DNA from: Trichopria drosophilae
Taxonomy: Eukaryota; Arthropoda; Insecta; Hymenoptera; Diapriidae
Direction: 5' to 3'
NCBI GenBank assembly: GCA_030407085.1
Contig: CM059586.1
Span: forward strand, 108,343,501-108,407,500
Length of the DNA: 64,000 nt
This document shows positions 25,101 to 35,480 of this stretch, piece after piece. The first letter of the stretch is position 1; every line of letters starts with the position of its first letter. The translations under genes and the position numbers were made by a program. The notes under the pieces were generated by a model. It had not been told where the DNA came from. It made no database searches and saw only the letters and a list, made by a program, of their open reading frames with translations.

Positions 25101-26509
25101 ATCTTAATTATGAATTCTGCAGCATGTTTTATTACGCCAAACCATATTATAAAATTAATTGCAAATAAATAATTAAAAGTAAAAAATGTAAGTAAATAAA
25201 TATTCACAGATAATTCATAATCATTAATTTTAGGATGTTAAGCATATTCAAAGGCAACTTAAAGACGTTATGAGTAATGAAAATGTATTTTTTTTATTTC
25301 GAATGAGTTACACACTGAGTACGTTCAATATATTATTAACAACTAAAATTTTAAGATACATGTATACCGTATTTTTCATTTTCAGGTGTTTCAGTTTAGA
25401 ATAAATGTACAAAAAAGTTCTTTTTTCCATATTGAAAAAGTAGACAATTTTCAAATTTCTAATATTATGTACGTGTAGTACCGGAAAAAAAGGAACTAAA
25501 AACGAGGGCTGTGTCTTATTGGACTATTTAGTTAGTAGTTCCAACTATTTCATTTTCTCGTTTGTCTATAAGTGTCACGGTACAGATTTGAAGTAACGCC
25601 AGAATTATTTTCTACGTGGAATAAGTAAGTTAATAAAATATTTTTTTTATCATTATAATCTCACTTGATGGAAACGTGATCTTAGCAGTCGCATACTTAA
25701 TGAAACAGTACTAATTCCGAAACAAACACGGGTTGGCTAAATCATTAAGTAATCATCTGTATAATAGATAGTCCAAAGCAACTAGTTCATTAGTTTAGTT
25801 CCCTTTCAAAACATTATTTTATAATCATCAATTGGTAGTCTAGCAGAATTTTCCTAATTAAATAGTAGCTTTTTACTCTTTATTAGTTAAATATTGTTTA
25901 AGTGATAGTAACCCGCGTTTCGTAGTTGATAGTAGTCGGTTTGTACCGATTAAGATTTATATTTATGTTCAAATGATATGATATTTACTTATTACAATAC
26001 TATGCATTGGCTACTAACTACATTTTAGATTAATAGGTTATTACGTGAATGTACTGAAAGCTAAACACTGAAAGGTATTTGTAAATTAAAGTAAATATTT
26101 ATACTGCTTAATGAAATGCTTCCTTACATCATTCAATATTCAATAATTGATTTACTTCTAGGATTTAATTGTACATTTACTTGCAAACACAACCTTTTCA
26201 AATTAAAGATTACCTACAACTAATTCAGACAACAATCAAACTAAATTGCCCTCAAATTTGATCGTTGGTCTAACCATCTGAAGATTAATGTAACCTTAAT
26301 TACAGTTGCCTTGTGCGTGATATTTTTTAGTTTTACTCTGAATTGATGAAGAAATTTTATTTTAACTAATACACTCAAATTTTACAAATGATTAAAAATG
26401 TTAAGATTAAAATGAATGGTACACATTTATATATGATAAATTTTATCTTGTGTTTTCATGTTCTTTTTTTTGCGTTGCTCCAAATCGATCAAATTTCACT
26501 GTATTTTTT
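22135..26509. other. AT-rich stretch without recognised gene
   Basis: A good minus-strand donor (TTGAG|GTATGT near 23323) has no clear acceptor. A plus-strand open frame at 23534-23812 is hydrophobic but lacks an ATG and splice context. A foldback-like end (AGTTCCAACTATTTC) lies near 25540. Confidence 0.4.
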
Positions 26510-26740
26510 TCACTTGAATCCCGGTAGGTATCCATTAGCGAATACCATTAGCCCATCATCCGAATAAGCTCCAGAGTCCATAATTTTCGAGAATACCTTT
26601 GAGAAGAGCTGGCTATTCAACCTCTGTTCAATCATAAAAAAACGACAAAAGAAAATACAAACGATGGCGCTAACGATGAAAAGCGTCGACTTTTTAGTTT
26701 CTATGTTGGTAAATTGACGGGATTGGTATTTTAAGATCAT
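26510..26740 (-). CDS. Possible N-terminal exon of a single-pass membrane protein
   Basis: This is a 76-codon ORF with an ATG start. Residues 1-17 are polar and basic (QSRQFTNIETKKS). Residues about 18-36 form a hydrophobic helix (TLFIVSAIVCIFFCRFF). The rest is soluble and protein-like (LFSKVFSKIMDSGAYSDDG, VFANGYLPGF). That layout fits a type II membrane protein such as a Golgi enzyme, but no catalytic motif is present. The ORF ends FK-stop, or could splice at CTCAAAG|GTATTC inside the ORF. Codon use and G+C are better than background. No family is recognised. Confidence 0.3.
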   Translation of the reverse strand: MILKYQSRQFTNIETKKSTLFIVSAIVCIFFCRFFMIEQRLNSQLFSKVFSKIMDSGAYSDDGLMVFANGYLPGFK

Positions 26741-28713
26741 TCTTTTTTCAAATATTCGAATTATACTTCTAATTTAAAAAGTAAAATATTTGAATACTTA
26801 TTAGTTATTATTTTATTAGTCAACTATTATAAGTTACCAATTGTAGCTTTTATTAATGTTGTGTTCTGACGATTGAAGTTCCTTTGACACTTTAGAAGAA
26901 TTAAGTGATTCGAAAAACAAATAATTGGGTGTATTAAAGTTACACAAAAAAATGAAATAATTGAAGAACACATTCATTAGGTTCTCATGTGCTTTCGTTG
27001 AATAAATAAACTGTCCTTTATGTAATTCCATTTTTTTATGTTTAATATAAATTAATGTTGGAGGTTTTTGACTAAATATATGAATTAAATATCGAGAAAG
27101 CTCATCTGTATGACTTAAACACAATTTGTACATTTTTTCTAAACAATTTCTTCATTTGCTACGTTTTGATCAAAATGTCCGGAAAATTACCGAATTCAAC
27201 AAATCTCTTGTTTTGATAATTTTTTCCTAATGAAAATTAATTTAACGTTTTGAACTTAATAAAATATTCTCGTATTGTGTGAAGGTTAAAACCACGGAAA
27301 AAAATTTGTCCATCTGTGCTCAGACGTGTTTGTTGTTCAAAGTTTATCATAAAAGACAAATTACGGGCATCAATAACAGTTTTAGTAAAGAAATATTCGT
27401 TAGTATTGTTAATGTATTAATCAATACAGTTAACGCGTTCATTTAGCTGTCAAGAGTGTCAGCTACAGCATATACTGCCAGATAGTTACTATTGTTAATG
27501 AAATATTAATAATATTGGCACAAAACAATAGAAAGTAGGATGAAAAGGTCTGCAGCAAGCTCAAATGGATGTTTAACGTCATCATGAAAGTTCGTCATGA
27601 ACCTTTGTTATAAACCGCCATTGTAGACGTGTGTAATTTATTTTCGATTAATACCGACATAAAACGTTACTATAATCAGATATAAATTGTAGACTTTTCA
27701 TTTCAAACTCGTAAACGATCAATAAAGCCAGATGCAGTAAATGGCATTAATGTATCGACTAAAACAAGTCCGCGGACTTTAAAGTCAAGTACATTTCTTT
27801 CTCGGCAAGATACGACGTACCAATATTAAATGTTTTATTTTGAAAGTTTTATTCCTGATATTTGAAACGAAATTCTTCTAATAAAAGAGGCCGAACGAAG
27901 GGGAACAATGCGGCCCAAATGTCCAAACTTTGTTCGCGTTATTTCAGATGTTTTTCGAAGGAAGAAAACTTTTTTCCAGTTTCATTTTATTCAATGGAAT
28001 GTCTACCTACATTTGTCATCGCACGCTGATGTTAATTTAATGAGTTGCTGGTAAAAATTCCGTTTTAAATTGCCGGTGCTGTACTTCTTTGTTTTCCTCT
28101 GCTATGAAAACTCATACCCTGGAATTTTGATGGAAAATTTAATTTTCCGGGGAGGAGTCCGTTGGATTTGCATTAGCTCTGAAATAGTTGAAAATTGAAG
28201 ATAAGGCGTCCCTTTCTGTAATCCATTAAATGACATTTTAATTCGCTGCTTTTATTCAAATAATTTTAGTACGTTCTGGTGTGTGGTATGCCGCATAAAA
28301 CGGATATAAGAGATTTTATTAATGTATTCCGTATTGAGTACAAAAATATGGAAAATCTCTTTCTGTGTGTTTTAGTATTTGACTCGAATATTATTATTTA
28401 TTGTTGCGACAAATATCGAATTGAATTTATGAATTTTTGCTGTGTATTTTTTTTATTAAAAAATGTTTTAATTGAGCCGTGTTGAGGATCATAAAAACCG
28501 AAATTCATTCACAGAACGCAGAAGTAAAATAATTGCTTAATATTTCGTCAGTATTTAAATAATCTCACCAATTATACTATTTTTTAAAAGTTCTGTACTG
28601 TTTAGAATATTCTCACTCAAATAGATAACATCCACAAGGATATTTAGAGTGACATGTAAACCCAACGAGTAGAATTATCCTCTGAAATTCCTATTTGAGA
28701 GTATGCAATATGA

Positions 28714-28854
28714 CACAAGGAAAACTATACAGAAAAATTTACGTCAGATTCAGTAGTTGGAGAAACATCGATCCTCTTTGCAACAAAGCCACTCGTGGAG
28801 TTGCCTGCACAAACAGAAGGTCGAGATAATATGTCTGTACAAAAGACATTTTGA
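28714..28854 (+). CDS. Coding-like segment, 46 codons
   Basis: This frame has no ATG at its head. It runs from just after a TGA (28711-28713) to a TGA at 28852. It reads YTEKFTSDSVVGETSILF, then ATKPLVELPAQTEGRDNMSV, a non-repetitive, balanced amino-acid composition. G+C is about 40%, against about 30% nearby. A second overlapping frame stays open to 28954, so the evidence for either is limited. No convincing splice sites mark the edges. It may be an exon, a decayed transposase fragment or chance. Confidence 0.2.
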   Translation, partial: HKENYTEKFTSDSVVGETSILFATKPLVELPAQTEGRDNMSVQKTF

Positions 28855-29220
28855 TGGCATTTCCATGATTTATCCGGAAAATACAACTAAATTGGTTCAA
28901 ACTCTGAACGTATATCGTTCTGAATTGATAACAAATAAATCCGTACTAGAATGACAAAATGTTTCTTCTTTATCGGTTAAATGGAAAATTAGTAACACTT
29001 GACGAAATAATATTAATTACTGGGTTATTAGTAAAATTCTTTGTAAATATGGCACATTTTTATTGATTTATTTAATTTGAAGAAGTTAATATTGTTATCT
29101 GCTTCTTAAAAATTCTTCCAATTTTTACTTTCAATAATTATTGTACTTTTACAAAATTGTTCATAACAGAATGTCGGTCAATGCCTAAAAATCCCTTTTC
29201 TTTGATCCGTAGTTAAAATT

Positions 29221-29591
29221 GAGTTTCAGACATCAGGAATTTCAATATGGTGCCAAACTTGAAAATTAGCAAAAATTGGGAAATAATTTTCTCTTCTCAA
29301 TTTTTTTCGAGCAATTAGAAGAATGGGATTCTATTCAAAATATGTTTTCAACAAATTTTCAAAGAAATTTTCATTGAAGACGCCATTTTTTGGTCGTTAC
29401 AATCATGTGCGGTATACAACTAACGTTGTTTCTGAAAATTCAAATATTTTGACCATCTTTGTGAAGAGTTTCAATAGAATATTTGAATAGCTCGAACAAA
29501 ATTGAAAAGTATAAATATTTTCAATTTTTGTGCAATTTTTGCTCCAAAGTTTGGTGTTATATTGGAATTCCTGATGACTGAAACTCATTTT
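29221..29591. repeat. Large imperfect palindrome (~120-bp arms)
   Basis: The left arm starts GAGTTTCAGACATCAGGAAT and continues with TTCAATATGGTGCCAAAC. The right arm ends with the inverse (GTTTGGTGTTATATTGGAAT, then TCCTGATGACTGAAACTC). Similarity persists inward through AAATTG and TCGAGC words. About 100 bp downstream is a TTAA-type end (CATTAATGGGTTAA at 29684-29697), so the palindrome may be the core of a larger element. Confidence 0.65.
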
Positions 29592-29840
29592 TTACCTCGA
29601 AATCCTGAAGAGGGACTTTGAAAATAGTAGGAGATTTCATACGAAATACTAGATGCAAATGGAAGCAACAAAGTGTCTTTGGGCATTAATGGGTTAAATT
29701 GAATATTGATTTTAACCTCAAAATGCCCTGTTACATATCTGTATTTAATTTGTACCGACTACTTTATATAGATAAACAGAAATATCTTCTATATTCCTTT
29801 GTAATCTGGGTGAAACGAATTTTATGTGAATAGTTATATT

Positions 29841-30350
29841 ACACTCTAAAACAATTGGAGTAACATGCTTAATCTTATAAAGAGTAATGTAGATATTTAA
29901 ATCCTTTGGAATCTACTTTAATCCCAAGATGTCAATCATATATATCATCCCTAATTAGGAGTAGATTATATACTCCAAAGGACTGCAAAGGAAGATGCCC
30001 ACGAGCATACGTAATTCCGCCCTCATGATGGAACCTCCGAAACTGATAACTTCGGTTAGAGTATAATGCGAGCTAACACCCAATACCAAATTTGAGTGTA
30101 TATTATGTGAGAAAGTTTAAAAAATCTTTGTTGACGTCGCGGATTTTACATATAGAAAAAAGCAGTAATCTAAGTAGTAATAGTCCTCAGTCTTTTGTTG
30201 CTAATACTGTTGCTACTTAAAACAGACTGTTACTACTTAGATTACTGCATATTTCTGTACGTGCTCGTGGGCATCCTCCTTTATTCCTTCAGATAGTAAA
30301 TCGATTTTTACACCTTTCAAATTAAATTTGACTCCAACAGTTTTAGGGTA
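29841..30350. mobile_element. Outer MITE interrupted by a nested element
   Basis: The left terminus ACTCTAAAACAATTGGAGT matches the inverse of the right terminus (ACCCTAAAACTGTTGGAGT). The interval is 510 bp, but about 300 bp of it is a second palindromic element at 29987-30283. Without the insert the host would be roughly 210 bp, close to the size of the GGAGTGAA element at 2256. Confidence 0.6.
29987..30283. mobile_element. MITE nested inside the 29841-30350 element
   Basis: The terminal inverted repeats are AAAGGAAGATGCCCACGAGC and, inverted at the right, AAAGGAGGATGCCCACGAGC. A second, inner inverted repeat of 24 bp with one mismatch (GCAGTAATCTAAGTAGTAA..., 30162-30185 against 30225-30248) sits at the right half. 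No ORF is present. Confidence 0.75.
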
Positions 30351-30520
30351 TAATTGGTTTACTAACTTCTTATATGTCAGGTATCAAATAAATCAGGTAG
30401 TCAGATTTTGAAATAGCAACAGTAATATTCGCTTTGTCAGCAGTTGTAAAAAAGTTTAGATTATTCTTTATGACAAATCTTTATTTTTTAAACTGGTTCC
30501 AATGAATATTTTACCGAGCG

Positions 30521-30620
30521 CATGTCTAAAAGAAATCTTTTAGACTTAGTTGTCAGAGATATTTTACAAAAGATATCTAAAAGGTGTCTTTTATGAAGAA
30601 TGTAAAAGACATCCGTTTTG
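30521..30620. repeat. GATATCT/GTCTTTTA repeat cluster, second copy
   Basis: It contains CATGTCTAAAAGAAATC, TTTTAGACTTAGTTGTC, AAAGATATCTAAAAGGTGTC and AAAAGACATCCG. It resembles the cluster at 18091-18220. Confidence 0.45.
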
Positions 30621-30862
30621 AACACATCATCAAGGCCCAAAAATTTCTTCCCGAATTTTCGGTTGCAATTAGAATAGCCGCCATGTTGTATGTAGAGGGT
30701 TTACTCTTCTTATATCGTCTACGTTTAGCATGTGTACATTTATGAATTTTTTAGGGGTTTTATGTTTTATTTTATGCTTTTTGACCAATTTGATGAAACG
30801 CATTACGTTATAATATGTTCATGTTATTTACTCAGTAAGATAAGTTATTTTGTTGCTTTTTC

Positions 30863-31052
30863 GGCCGGGGAACAAAGTTCCGAAAATCAAAACCCCGAAA
30901 AGCTAAAATTTCAATGTTGCGCGAGTCCAAGGTATTTTAATTTGCTTTTTTTTTGTCAAATTTTCAAAGACAAAGTGAAGAAAATCACGTTGGAGTCGTT
31001 CAATATCGAAATTTTGGCCTTTCGGTGATTTTCGGAACTTTGTCCCCCGGCC
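30863..31052. mobile_element. 190-bp MITE with 8-bp target-site duplication
   Basis: The element starts GGCCGGGGAACAAAGTTCCG and its inverted right end reads GGCCGGGGGACAAAGTTCCG. The 26-bp outer TIR has one mismatch, and similarity extends inward through AAAATTTC to about 48 bp. It is flanked by perfect direct repeats GCTTTTTC at 30855-30862 and 31053-31060. An 8-bp duplication fits hAT, P or Merlin-type mobilisation. The GGCCGGGG terminus is not one I can assign. There is no coding capacity, so it is non-autonomous. Confidence 0.92.
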
Positions 31053-31080
31053 GCTTTTTCTTTCTTCTACTTCTGTATGT

Positions 31081-31155
31081 ACAGCAATATGCCGCAAAGA
31101 TCAAGGCATTGTGTACTAAGCGATATACCTAAGTTCGATCCCCACCAGAGCATAT
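31081..31155 (+). repeat. Degenerate tRNA-like / SINE head
   Basis: The sequence carries a B-box-like AAGTTCGATCCCCACC preceded by ATCAAGGCATTGTG at about the spacing of a tRNA-derived Pol III promoter, with a T-rich stretch following. The cloverleaf arms do not pair well, so this is a relic SINE head or tRNA pseudogene rather than a functional tRNA. It begins 20 bp after the adjacent MITE's target duplication. Confidence 0.4.
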
Positions 31156-31307
31156 TTTTTCTTACGTGTTTTATCGTTATTCGATTAATTTTCGACCGTT
31201 TTATATTATTTAAAAATACCATAAGATATTCTCGTCTAAGCTTAATATATATGTGTACATATATATAAATAGAGTTGTAATAATTATCTAAATTTGTTAC
31301 GTTTTTT

Positions 31308-31398
31308 TTAACCATTTAACGCCCAAGTATGCAGAATTTGCATACAGATTACAGCTTCCAGACCTCCGTATCCCGCTAGTTTTGAGGAGGCTCTTTCG
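31308..31398. repeat. TTAA-bounded transposon end
   Basis: TTAACCATTTAACGCCC opens the segment and is followed by a palindrome, GTATGCAGAATTTGCATAC. The TTAA-CC start resembles the ends at 37242, 51882 and (inverted) 32917, 33039 and 29694, which read GGGTTAA. No paired far end was fixed. Confidence 0.4.
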
Positions 31399-32904
31399 AA
31401 TGGCGCTAGTAAAATTTTCAAAAAATGATTTAACACATTTTTTTCAAAACTATTAAAAAACGTTATTTTTAGCTACGATTATTTTTTTAAAGGCAATTTT
31501 CAGTATGATACCCGTTTGTGATCACATCAACAATTCATTATTTACATAATTTATAATTTATTTTTAATCTCATTGTCAGTTGCAGAAGTAAAACAACTAT
31601 AACAAATTCTTAAAGGATGAATCTAACATCGTATTGTACAAAATCTGATAAACGTAATGCATTACCATTGCTATTTCTAAATCTGAATAAAATTCATAAT
31701 TTATTGCCTGATACTAACAAATATAATATTAGTGAATTGACGTCAAATGCAGTGGAAAAAACTGGTATCTTTCAAGGTTTTTCTCGCGGCTACATATTTT
31801 TTGATATAATCATTCCGAAAATTCCGACCAGTTGCTGAAATTACTAAAATACGTATCAAGGCAATATGTTGAAAATGACGTGATGATAATTATGTATTTA
31901 TTAATTTATGTCAAATTGTGGTCCGATTGAAATGATCCGCAAAGGATTTATTTCGTATTCGATTATTGCAAATATGGCACTCGGAACAATAGATTTTACT
32001 GCAATATCATTAACGCCGGGATGGACGCAATTTTCGACGTCAGTTTGAGGCCGGATAATTTGTAATATAAACGCACTTGGAAAATTTGTAGCTCCATTAT
32101 TTCTGACGTAAAATTCTATGCTTTTTCAGAACATATTTATAAAAAGTCTATAAAATTAACCGCAAAAAAGTTATATGGGCAAATACACAGACCTTTTAAA
32201 CTGATGTAAGTGAAGACATGCTAGTTTACATTTGTATTAAAATGTACAGTGTAAAACACAAGTATAATAATAGTAAATATAGAAGCTCACAAGTTAATAG
32301 TCCCATCGTTACGAATTTGAAGTGATTTCAAGAAGCCAAATGAAGACAAATTAACAAGTTTGACTTGTAAATTGCCTACATTTTTCTACTAGCTTATCTA
32401 TCTAGTCTTACGCTATCCATTTCCCGTATACCTTTAATATAGTAAATATGCAAACAGTGTAATATTTACACAATAAATGGTTTGATATCGACTAGGGAAC
32501 AGGTGTCTTTATTATGTTTATATTACTGCAGGGCTCAAATAGATACTGATACATTCTAACATCTTTAACCTAGAAATATATAGTAATGAAATTACTTAAA
32601 ATTACTAGACATATGCATTTCATAAATAATATTCATAATTGATCAAACAACGTTTACTTTTTGACATATTCGCATTTTGAAGAGGTTAGGTTTAGAGGAC
32701 AATTTAATTTATTGACACGCACATTTCATTCGTTTTTTATTTAAAATGCGCCAAAGATTTTGGGGTCATTAAAATGCAATTCTGACACCGCCAATCCAAG
32801 AGCCTTCCCCAAAACAGTGGAATAGGTATATTTGGAATGTTTAGTTTTATTTTATAATGCAGAAACTATGTCTCAAGCACCTAATTGTGCATTGTGCTTT
32901 CCCC

Positions 32905-33042
32905 GGATTTAATGGGTTAAAAGATTTTGAAACAACGTAGAATTTTTAGTCAGAAATAATGTTTCCAAATGCGTTTATATGCAAATTTTCGAGACATAAA
33001 CTGATGGAAAAATGCGTCCGTGTCGTGGCGTTAATGGGTTAA
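32905..33042. repeat. Two successive ...TTAATGGGTTAA ends
   Basis: TTTAATGGGTTAA at 32908-32920 and GGCGTTAATGGGTTAA at 33027-33042 are piggyBac-type outward ends in the same orientation, 122 bp apart. This suggests a nested or partly duplicated terminus. The sequence between them has no ORF. Confidence 0.4.
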
Positions 33043-34433
33043 AAAACATTAATAAATTTCTAGTAGATTTGACCTAGTTATTGAGTTTAATTTTAACATT
33101 TGTAAAATTTTGGACAAAATGGTTGCCAGATGTAGGCTACATGTTTTCGAGTTAAATCTGTTTCATTGTTTTAAGAGATATATTTGTTCCCAGGAAACTA
33201 AGACGGAGAGAGATTATTATGGACATGGACTGAATTTTTCATGTGCCAATCAGGGTCTCGATGTTAAGGAATGTCTATTCTTAACGTGAATTGGTCTATT
33301 TTGGATTTCAATGAGGAAAGCGGAAGTTAATAACAATCTTATTATCTATAACTAGATATTATCTTAATAATTGCAAAAATGGACCACGCATTTTTTACCC
33401 AAAATAGAAGTCGAATTACGGTAAGTATTATAATAATATTTTTTTTATGTAATTTTAAGCTTATGGATGACCTTGAAGACATGACTATAAAGGACATTTT
33501 TTAGCTTACATTTAGGTTATTTTCGACTCGCATCCAAATCTTAAAAGTCTATTTGACTTATAAGATATTTTTTGTTCGAAAAGTTGTAAATTTGACTTAA
33601 TCAGGGCATTCTGACTTTAGCTTGATCGAAAAGATTTCCTGTTTGGGATGTCATTTGGATATTAACCAATTGTTAAAATATCGAAATTAGTGTTACTAAA
33701 CTGTATATATATAGACGTTTTTGGTGGTGCTAAATACGATTCTGATTTTTTTAATTGTGTAGTTGATGAAAATTAAAAATGGCGGAACCAACACGGCAGA
33801 TTCAACATGTATCCAATTACATGGAAATAACGACGAATCTTAAGGTTCTTTTAATATTGGACCATTTTGAATCTTGCAATAAATAACCTCTATAATTTTA
33901 TATCTTTGTATAAAAAACAGTGAATACATTTGTTGTTTTCTACACATGTTTTTATGAAAATATTTAAAATAGAGTAGTTCAATTTTCAATAGAATCCTTT
34001 ACTATTCAAGATAAAATGATCTGGTGACGAAACTATACAGCATAAAATGAATGATTACAATAAATGAAAAACTAACTTTCCATATTTTTGACATAAATTT
34101 TCAGTCTACTTCTATTTTGACACTGAAGTATTAAGTATTTTTGTACGTTTTTAAATATTCATTTAGTTTTATGGCAAACATTTGACATATATATTGGAAT
34201 ATTAGATGTAAATGTTGATAAAGTAAAACACTTAGAATGATTGCAGATCTCTTACAAAAGAATGTACAATACAGAAGTAAGAGAATGCATAATTTTATTG
34301 AGCATCATCAAGAAGGTCAAGTTAGCTAACTTGGGACAATTATGTAAATGATATAAATTTGGAAATTGGCTCTATTGTTGATTTTGATACAACAACGAAA
34401 TGCTACTAAACGCATTATATTTTAGTTTCAAAG
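33043..34433. other. AT-rich stretch without recognised gene
   Basis: A perfect donor (AATTACG|GTAAGTATT near 33420) follows an ATG reading MDHAFFTQNRSRIT, but nothing supports a gene around it. A TGACCTTGA word lies near 33470. Confidence 0.4.
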
Positions 34434-34646
34434 TTAGAGAAAATACGTCAGACTAATATATATGATATATGGCAACCAGAATTTTTGCCCAAATTCAATA
34501 TCTGGAAATCTCCTCCGGTTATGCCGATTATTCGCATATTCATCCTCATATGACAGGATTATTATAAAAGTTGCGAAAGAAAAGTTTCGTACCTTTTTTA
34601 TGTAGAATTTCCCGTTTTTTATTTCTTCCACATTTGCTACAAGCAA
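34434..34646 (-). CDS. Weak coding-like ORF
   Basis: The open frame extends upstream of the first start codon to a TGA near 34690 and includes YYEYEFATITLLVANVEE and KNGKFYIKK. A good donor (AAAAAAG|GTACGA) follows KKV. After an AT-rich stretch the same frame reads DEYANNRHNRRRFPDIEFG to the stop. The two pieces look more protein-like than random AT-rich DNA, but no acceptor is visible at the 5' side and no family is recognised. Confidence 0.13.
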   Translation of the reverse strand: MLVANVEEIKNGKFYIKKVRNFSFATFIIILSYEDEYANNRHNRRRFPDIEFGQKFWLPYIIYISLTYFL

Positions 34647-35384
34647 TGTAATCGTAGCAAATTCGTATTCGTAGTAAACGGTTCAAAATACGTAAAGAAA
34701 TGTGCTAATCTATTTTTCCTGGAAACAAAAATCTTAAACATCGATCTGATCCGACAATTGTCAATATTTTTCAGCAAAATATGTGTATTTCTTTCAATTT
34801 TAAACAATCTCTCACGTAGATTTATTATGTGTCATATTGCAATAAATGAAAATTCCAATTCATGGAGAAATGGAATTTTCTTACTAAATACCGTTAATTT
34901 TAGGAAGAAAATAGTATGGAATGGAAATATTTACAAATGTGTGACATTTAAAAATCAAGGGTCTAAATTCTGGCTTGCCCCTCCCTTTTATAATAAGAAG
35001 TGTACATGTTTTAGAGACAAAAACTCTGATATATCAGACACATATAAAATAAGGTGGCAATGATGTAACTAATATTGTCCTATATACTATAACTACATTT
35101 TAATCTATATAACCAAGATGAGAGTAAACTTATTTACGTTCTCAGCAATTAAGTAACCTATGTATAATATATATTAAATAAAAGTAAGAGACATTCAGAA
35201 ATCCATTAATTTTATACGTCTCTTTTGAAATATTCCCCAGCTTTGTCAATTTAAGATGCATTTGAGTAACTTTTTAAATACAAGATGTATCATCGCATCA
35301 AACTTGTCTGTTGTACCTTACTTTGTGGTTGTCACATTTTATATATTGAACCTCAGATCTAGTATATTAAAAGGAAATTGGATA

Positions 35385-35480
35385 TGCAACTGGAATCTTG
35401 GTTGATGTGGCCATCACCCGCCAGCTTCACCTGGAGGTCCCGTGTTCTCATCTCCGACATCCTACCCATCTCATTATTAG
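35385..35480. other. Isolated G+C-rich patch with a weak B-box-like motif
   Basis: This stretch is about 50% G+C. It contains GGAGGTCCCGTGTTCTCAT followed by CTCCGACATCC, vaguely like the 3' half of a tRNA-derived SINE, and is open in both directions for about 30 codons. The minus frame reads NEMGRMSEMRTRDLQVKLAG. Neither coding nor SINE identity is established. Confidence 0.25.

Noticed and set aside
34758..35063. 101-codon plus ORF with several Cys (YKCVTF, KKCTCF)
   Set aside because: The Cys spacing matches no family I know. The start is non-ATG and composition follows the background.
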